Below, one piece after another: positions 6,552-10,411 of a DNA stretch of 13,026 bases. The position numbers and the translations under genes are program-made. The DNA is from CAYZJD01 sp964478455 (GTDB lineage Bacteria > Acidobacteriota > Terriglobia > Bryobacterales > Bryobacteraceae): positions 1-13,026 of the forward strand of contig CAYZJD010000099.1 in NCBI GenBank assembly GCA_964478455.1, given 5' to 3'. The notes beneath the pieces were generated by a model. It had not been told where the DNA came from. It did no database searches and was given only the letters and a program-made list of their open reading frames with translations. The number at the start of each line of letters is the position of its first letter. Positions within the stretch are counted from its first letter, which is position 1.

Positions 6552-6856
6552 TACCTCCCCTCCATGGCCTGATACAGCGCATCACGGTCGGCGACATCGA
6601 CCAGGTGACCGCCGCTCGGGAAGGCAGGCAGCGGAGGGAGGGCGGACTTTCGCCTGGGCGGCTGGAGCAGGAGCCGCAAGGCCGTCTCCACCAGTTCCGA
6701 CATGGTGCAGCCGCGCCTGGCGGATTCCTGCTTGAGCCGCCGCATGACCGAATCATCGATGTTCAGAGAAACTTGCCGTCGGGCGACAAGCGGCTGAACG
6801 ACCCGGCGTTCCCCGTGACCTGTGCCTCGCCGCCTCCCTCCGCGCGGACCTTCCAC
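6551..6856 (-). CDS. vapB: VapB antitoxin with ribbon-helix-helix domain
   Basis: The recognisable part is a ribbon-helix-helix DNA-binding domain (QVSLNIDDSVMRRLKQESAR, then TMSELVETALRLLL). It is followed by the toxin-binding tail typical of VapB partners of PIN toxins (PAFPSGGHLVDVADRDALYQAMEG). The stop overlaps the toxin ATG by one base. The start is a problem: between the RHH strand and a GTG at 6856 there is no ATG, GTG or TTG, and starting at this GTG adds about 28 Arg/Gly-rich residues not expected in the family. An even earlier TTG lies at 6886. Either an unusual start codon is used or the original start has been lost, in keeping with the broken toxin. Without an active toxin it may persist only as a repressor or a decaying gene. 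Confidence 0.75.
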   Translation of the reverse strand: MEGPRGGRRRGTGHGERRVVQPLVARRQVSLNIDDSVMRRLKQESARRGCTMSELVETALRLLLQPPRRKSALPPLPAFPSGGHLVDVADRDALYQAMEGR

Positions 6857-6948
6857 ACCTGAGACCCCGGTTACGCTCGCATCCAATAATCCACACCGTG
6901 TTGGAACTTATTCGAGCTCAATGACTTGCCGGTTCAGGGGATGGTCGA

Positions 6949-6977
6949 AATCCGTCCAGACTCAGATCTGGCGGATT
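6949..6977. promoter_or_regulatory. Strong hairpin in the gap upstream of the metallopeptidase
   Basis: AATCCGTCCAGA (6949-6960) pairs with TCTGGCGGATT (6967-6977) across a 6-nt CTCAGA loop: 11 base pairs with one bulged T. No T-run follows on either strand, so it is not a simple intrinsic terminator. It sits in the 189-bp gap between the divergent VapB and metallopeptidase genes. It may be an operator, an RNA structure in either 5' region, or a dispersed palindromic repeat. Confidence 0.55.
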
Positions 6978-7019
6978 CCAGTCCTCGTGCATTGAGAGAC
7001 ACCCCCGCTTAGCCCAATC

Positions 7020-7046
7020 TCGGTCTCGCGATGGACGCGAGACCGA
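7020..7046. promoter_or_regulatory. Perfect 11-bp hairpin including the metallopeptidase start
   Basis: TCGGTCTCGCG (7020-7030) and CGCGAGACCGA (7036-7046) are perfectly complementary around the 5-nt loop ATGGA. The A of the proposed ATG start (7046) is the last paired base, and an alternative in-frame ATG (7031) lies in the loop. As RNA this would fold stably over the start; as DNA it is a long palindrome suitable for a dimeric regulator. No normal Shine-Dalgarno sequence is present here. Confidence 0.65.
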
Positions 7047-7750
7047 TGAAAAGGCTCTTCGGGTGGTTGCTGATGCTGAGCGCGGCTCAGGGGGCGGAGC
7101 CGGACGAGGGACGCCGGATTGAGGTGCTGATCTACAACTACGCCCATGTGGCGGCCGATGTTCTGGCGCGGGCGGAAGGGGAGGCCGGGAGAATCTACCA
7201 GCGGGCCGGGATCGAGACCGAATGGCAGGACTGCCCGCTTTCGCCCGCGGAGGCAGAGCGGTATCCCGCCTGCCAGTCGCTTCCCGGGCCGACGCGGTTC
7301 GCGCTCCGGCTGATGCCCCGACCGATGGCCGAGCGCCGGAAGGAAGATCCGATGGTATTCGGCTTCGCGCTGTTTCCGGAGGACGGCGGTTTTGGAACCG
7401 TGGTGAACGTGTACTCGGACCGGGCTGCTGAGCTTGCCAAAGGGCGCGAGTCAGCGCACGCGGTGATCCTGGGCCACCTGATGGCGCACGAACTCGGCCA
7501 CCTGCTGCTGGGCACCGGCAGCCACTCGCAGACCGGGCTGATGCATGTCCCGTGGCACAAGAAGGAACTCGAGCTGATCGCGCAGGGATCGATGATGTTC
7601 ATGCCCTGGCAGGCGGAGCAGATCAGAAGCCAGGTCCGCGAGCGAAGCGCCGCCGGCCGTACAGCACAAATCGCAACCTCGGCGGCGCCGAATTCAGACC
7701 TTCACCGGCAGCGCGAAGCCAACCTCTCTGGCAGCCTCACCCAGCCTTGA
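7046..7750 (+). CDS. Secreted HExxH zinc metallopeptidase-like protein
   Basis: The product (234 residues from ATG 7046) starts with a signal peptide (MKRLFGWLLMLSAAQGAEPD), so it is exported. The zinc site is MAHELGHLLLGTGSHSQTGLM: an HExxH with glycine four and a third His eight residues after the second His, followed by a Met (Met-turn-like) and HVPWHK. Both spacers are one residue longer than in the metzincin HExxHxxGxxH; this type is common among acidobacterial exported proteins of unknown substrate. An upstream in-frame ATG (7031) would add five residues (MDARP) and blunt the signal peptide, so 7046 is preferred. The natural C-terminus seems to lie near IRSQVRERSAAG. The last ~19 codons are antisense to the VapC gene and are probably read-on sequence acquired when that module arrived. 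Confidence 0.8.
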   Translation: MKRLFGWLLMLSAAQGAEPDEGRRIEVLIYNYAHVAADVLARAEGEAGRIYQRAGIETEWQDCPLSPAEAERYPACQSLPGPTRFALRLMPRPMAERRKEDPMVFGFALFPEDGGFGTVVNVYSDRAAELAKGRESAHAVILGHLMAHELGHLLLGTGSHSQTGLMHVPWHKKELELIAQGSMMFMPWQAEQIRSQVRERSAAGRTAQIATSAAPNSDLHRQREANLSGSLTQP

Positions 7751-8122
7751 GTCGAAGCATACGAACGGCCGGTTACGTGGTTTCTCGCCGCACCACACGA
7801 GTGCCGCAGCCAGTTGAAAGGCGTCCGCGGCGCGGATTCGATAGCGGCTCAGCAGGGCCTCCGCCAGATTGCGGACTTTCTCGGTCGGCGTAACCTCCAG
7901 CCACGAGGCGCGCACGATCTCCAGCCTTCCCAAGGCCTGCTCGAGCCCGAGGGATGTTATGGCTCCCTCTCCCGACAGCCGGTGAAGCGCACCGGCGACC
8001 TCCACCGGCGTGCCCCACCACACCACCAGCGGGCGATGTTCCCGCAGCATCGCGCGCAACACGGATGTTTGACGCTGAGCGAAGCACAGCGGCACGATGG
8101 CGCTCGAATCCCAGAACGCCAT
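7694..8122 (-). CDS. vapC: VapC toxin, PIN-domain ribonuclease
   Basis: This 142-residue PIN-domain protein keeps all four acidic positions expected to bind Mg2+: Asp5 in FWDSSAIVP, Glu41 in PVEVAGALHRL, Asp100 in RIRAADAFQLAAAL and Asp124 in FVCFDSRLGEAA. The frame is intact and of normal length, so the toxin is predicted to be active. Such enzymes typically cut tRNA or rRNA and halt translation. Its ATG follows the antitoxin stop by a single base (TGAGATG), indicating translational coupling. Its last 57 bp overlap the 3' end of the convergent metallopeptidase gene. It belongs to a different PIN subgroup from the broken VapC at 6114-6551 (DSSAIVP versus DTNVLVY start). Confidence 0.9.
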   Translation of the reverse strand: MAFWDSSAIVPLCFAQRQTSVLRAMLREHRPLVVWWGTPVEVAGALHRLSGEGAITSLGLEQALGRLEIVRASWLEVTPTEKVRNLAEALLSRYRIRAADAFQLAAALVWCGEKPRNRPFVCFDSRLGEAAREVGFALPVKV

Positions 8123-8123
8123 C

Positions 8124-8411
8124 TCAGTCCCGCTCACGCTCGGCTTCGAGCGCGCGGGCAATTCGCTTGCGCGCAACATGCGGAGCCGCCGTTGACCAGA
8201 AGTCCTGGGGAAGGGGCCGCGAAGGCAGGCGGACCTGGCCGGCGGCGGCCAGCCGCAGCAGTTCCGGCTCCAGTTCATCCAGTGGAGGCAGCGGCACGAT
8301 CCTGGCGATTGGCGTCTTGCGGTCGCGAATGAGGACTTCCCGCCCGGAGCGGACCTCGTTCAGGTAGCTGCTCAGGTGATCCTTCAGATCCGCGATGCTG
8401 ACGGTTCTCAC
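8124..8411 (-). CDS. Phd/YefM-type antitoxin paired with VapC
   Basis: From the GTG at 8411 the protein has 95 residues. The first half is a Phd/YefM domain (RTVSIADLKDHLSSYLNEVRSGREVLIRDR, then TPIARIVPLPP), which binds operator DNA. The charged C-terminal half (around LRLAAAGQVRLPSRPLPQDF) would wrap the VapC toxin. GTG is chosen because the Phd fold begins directly after it and earlier starts add Cys-rich sequence not seen in the family. No Shine-Dalgarno sequence exists, but a TATTAT -10 ends 6 nt upstream, so the transcript should start at the GTG itself (leaderless). It is the first gene of the operon, one base from the toxin gene. Confidence 0.88.
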   Translation of the reverse strand: MRTVSIADLKDHLSSYLNEVRSGREVLIRDRKTPIARIVPLPPLDELEPELLRLAAAGQVRLPSRPLPQDFWSTAAPHVARKRIARALEAERERD

Positions 8412-8447
8412 ATGGCCATAATAGCCATATGCTGCGACCTTGCACAA
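8412..8447 (-). promoter_or_regulatory. Promoter and palindromic operator of the Phd/VapC operon
   Basis: On the minus strand, TTGTGC (8447-8442) and TATTAT (8423-8418) are spaced by 18 bp; the -10 lies 6 nt from the GTG start. The -10 sits in the centre of an inverted repeat, ATGGC (8412-8416) and GCCAT (8424-8428), separated by 7 bp. This is the expected arrangement for repression by the antitoxin or antitoxin-toxin complex. Prediction by eye. Confidence 0.5.
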
Positions 8448-8487
8448 GCACAGCCGCCCGACGGCCCGGAGCGGTAAGCTGAAGCAG

Positions 8488-8745
8488 GTGCCCCGACCTG
8501 CTGCGTTCACGATCCGCGTGGAGTGCTACGCCGGCTACAAGGCCGACGAAAAGCCTCGGTGCTTCTGGCTCGCGGAACGCCGCTACGAGGTCCAAGAGAT
8601 CCTCGACCAGTGGTACTCGCCTGAGGACACATGGTTCCGGGTACGCGCCAATGACGGCAACCTCTATATCCTCCGCCACAGGCTCACAGCGCAGGAGGAA
8701 CGGTGGACGCTGGAGTCGTTCCGGAAGGAAGCAGGCCGCGGATGA
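8488..8745 (+). CDS. Small DUF6504-like protein
   Basis: The 85-residue cytoplasmic protein contains IRVECYAGYKADEKP, a central EVQEILDQWYSPEDTWFRVR and NLYILRHRL followed by WTLESF. This pattern matches small conserved proteins of the DUF6504 kind: a compact beta-rich domain of unknown function. The assignment is from memory of the motif and is tentative. GTG 8488 is preferred; an earlier TTG at 8440 would add 16 basic residues and begin inside the divergent operon's promoter. No clear ribosome binding site is seen for either. The gene is divergent from the Phd/VapC operon and ends 50 bp before the GH4-like gene, so co-transcription with it is possible. There are no catalytic motifs to suggest a role. 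Confidence 0.65.
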   Translation: MPRPAAFTIRVECYAGYKADEKPRCFWLAERRYEVQEILDQWYSPEDTWFRVRANDGNLYILRHRLTAQEERWTLESFRKEAGRG

Positions 8746-8795
8746 ACGCGGATCCACACCGATGCCATAGAATTACAGGATCAAGGAGACACGGA

Positions 8796-10247
8796 ATGTT
8801 ACGTCGAGATCTTTTGAAACTGCTGCCGACCACAGCGGCTGCCGCGGCGGCCGGACCCGTCAAGCAGCGGTTCACGCTGGAGGCTGGCAAGAAGCAGAAG
8901 ATGGTGCTGATCGGCGCCGGCAGCGCCATGTTCACGCAGGGAATCATCGTCGACTGGATGCGGCAGAAACTCGGCGGCGAATGGGAGATCGCGCTCGTCG
9001 ACATCAACCCGGTGATTCTCGAGGCGACGGAGAAGCTGGTGCGGCGCATCCTGCTATCGGCTGAGAAGCCGGCCAAGGTCACCGCCTCCGTCGAGCGCAA
9101 GGACGTGCTGAGCGGGGCGACCATTGTCATCTGCACCATCGGCGTCGGCGGCCGGCGCGCCTGGGAGCAGGACGTGTTCGTTCCGCGCCAGTTCGGCATC
9201 TACCAGCCGGTGGGGGACTCGGTGATGGCGGGCGGCGTCTCGCGCGTCCTCCGCATGGTCCCGCCGATGGTGGACATCGCGCGGGACTGCGAACGGATGT
9301 GCCCGGAGGCGATCCTCATCAACTACTCGAACCCGCTGACGGCGATCGTGCGGGCGCTGCGCAAGGCCACCAACGTGGCCGCGTTCGGCCTCTGCCACGG
9401 CACGCCCGATACGGTGTGGTACGTGGCCGATTTCGCCGGCGTGGCGCGGCAGAGCGTCACCGCGCGGTGGGCGGGCGTCAACCACCTGACCTGGATCACC
9501 GACTTCCGCGTGGACGGCGACGACGCCTGGCCGCTGGTCCGGAAGAAGCTGGCCGAGCGGCGCGCCAGAGGCGTCGACTCGGAAAGCTGGAAGAACCCGT
9601 TCGGGCAAGAGGCCCAGCACGGCAAGCTCGACCATCCGTTCAGTTGGGAGCTGTTCGAGGAGTTCGGCGCCTTCCCCGCCCCGATGGATCGCCATGTGAC
9701 CGAGTACTTTCCCGAGCGGTTTCCGGGCGGCAGGTACTACGGCAGCATCCTGGGCGTGGACGCTTACTCGTTCGAGGGCACGATCGCGCGCGGCGACAAG
9801 ATCTACGACGACACGCTCAGCCTCGCTCAAGGAGAAGGGCCGCTCCCTGAGAAGCATCTGAAGGCGACCGGCGGCGAGCACATGCAGACGCTGGAGATCC
9901 TCGACAGCTTCTGGCACAACCGAAGGCGATGGTATTCGGTGAACCTGCCGAACAACGGCGCCGTCAGCAACCTGCCGAAGGACAGCGTGCTCGAGATCCC
10001 TGCCGTAGCCACGTCGGAAGGCTGGATCGCGCCGCCGTTCGGGGAGATGGCCACGGGCATCGCCGCGATCACGATGCGGCGCCTGGCGGCGATCGAAGCC
10101 TCGGTGGAAGCGGCGTTGACAGGCAATCGCAAGATGTTCGTCGAAGCGCTGGTCCTGGACGGCACAATCAGCGATTACAGCGTGGCAACCAAGCTGGCCG
10201 ACGCGCTGATCAAGGCGCAGGCGAAACACCTGCCGCAGTTCAGCTAG
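8796..10247 (+). CDS. Tat-exported GH4-family NAD-dependent glycosidase-like protein
   Basis: The 483-residue product belongs to glycoside hydrolase family 4 (MelA / 6-phospho-glycosidase type), which uses NAD+ and a divalent metal through a 3-keto intermediate. The Rossmann NAD site is MVLIGAGSAMF (about 36-46). Further family marks are VGGRRAWEQD (118-126), LINYSNPLTAI (174-184), the metal site GLCHGT with Cys200-His201, and GVNHLTW with His230. The N-terminus, MLRRDLLKLLPTTAAAAAAG, looks like a Tat signal, implying export of the folded, cofactor-loaded enzyme. Start ATG 8796 has GGAG (8785-8788) 7 nt upstream; earlier in-frame starts are inside the preceding gene's end. Length fits the family plus a leader. 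Substrate (alpha-galactoside or other) cannot be determined. It could also be an oxidoreductase-like relative that is not hydrolytic. Confidence 0.88.
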   Translation: MLRRDLLKLLPTTAAAAAAGPVKQRFTLEAGKKQKMVLIGAGSAMFTQGIIVDWMRQKLGGEWEIALVDINPVILEATEKLVRRILLSAEKPAKVTASVERKDVLSGATIVICTIGVGGRRAWEQDVFVPRQFGIYQPVGDSVMAGGVSRVLRMVPPMVDIARDCERMCPEAILINYSNPLTAIVRALRKATNVAAFGLCHGTPDTVWYVADFAGVARQSVTARWAGVNHLTWITDFRVDGDDAWPLVRKKLAERRARGVDSESWKNPFGQEAQHGKLDHPFSWELFEEFGAFPAPMDRHVTEYFPERFPGGRYYGSILGVDAYSFEGTIARGDKIYDDTLSLAQGEGPLPEKHLKATGGEHMQTLEILDSFWHNRRRWYSVNLPNNGAVSNLPKDSVLEIPAVATSEGWIAPPFGEMATGIAAITMRRLAAIEASVEAALTGNRKMFVEALVLDGTISDYSVATKLADALIKAQAKHLPQFS

Positions 10248-10297
10248 CGCGGCTTGGAGCCCGGGAGTTCCTACACTTCAGGGTGCAGAACCTCCTC

Positions 10298-10340
10298 GGT
10301 GGAGTGGGCCGCGCAAGAGTGCGCGCTCTACCCCTCCATC
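10298..10340. repeat. Nested hairpin in the GH4/kinase intergenic region
   Basis: The outer arms GGTGGAGTGGG (10298-10308) and CCCCTCCATC (10331-10340) form 10 pairs (one G-T, one bulged T). Inside, CGCGC (10310-10314) and GCGCG (10321-10325) form a 5-bp stem with an AAGAGT loop. There is no T-run, so it may be a factor-aided terminator of the GH4 transcript or a member of a dispersed palindromic repeat family. The remaining 10248-10411 shows no gene. Confidence 0.55.
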
Positions 10341-10363
10341 GCGCCTACCCTACTCAGAGGCTT

Positions 10364-10369
10364 TACAAT
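10364..10369 (+). promoter_or_regulatory. Possible -10 element for the kinase gene
   Basis: TACAAT matches the -10 consensus at 5/6 positions and is 42 nt before the kinase ATG. No good -35 is found at 16-18 bp upstream, so it would need an activator or be a weak promoter. Confidence 0.35.
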
Positions 10370-10411
10370 TGTGCGAGGAGTTCATTCCGTCGTTTGGACT
10401 CCCACGACCTC

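Noticed and set aside
9054..10229. 391-codon minus-strand ORF under the GH4-like gene
   Set aside because: The plus strand carries all GH4 motifs; the antisense frame is open because of GC-rich codon structure.
3161..10374. Shared CAATTGTGC near the DUF58 start (3161-3169) and the kinase -10 (10366-10374)
   Set aside because: A single shared 9-mer between two AT-rich promoter spots can occur by chance; no extended similarity and no third copy was found.
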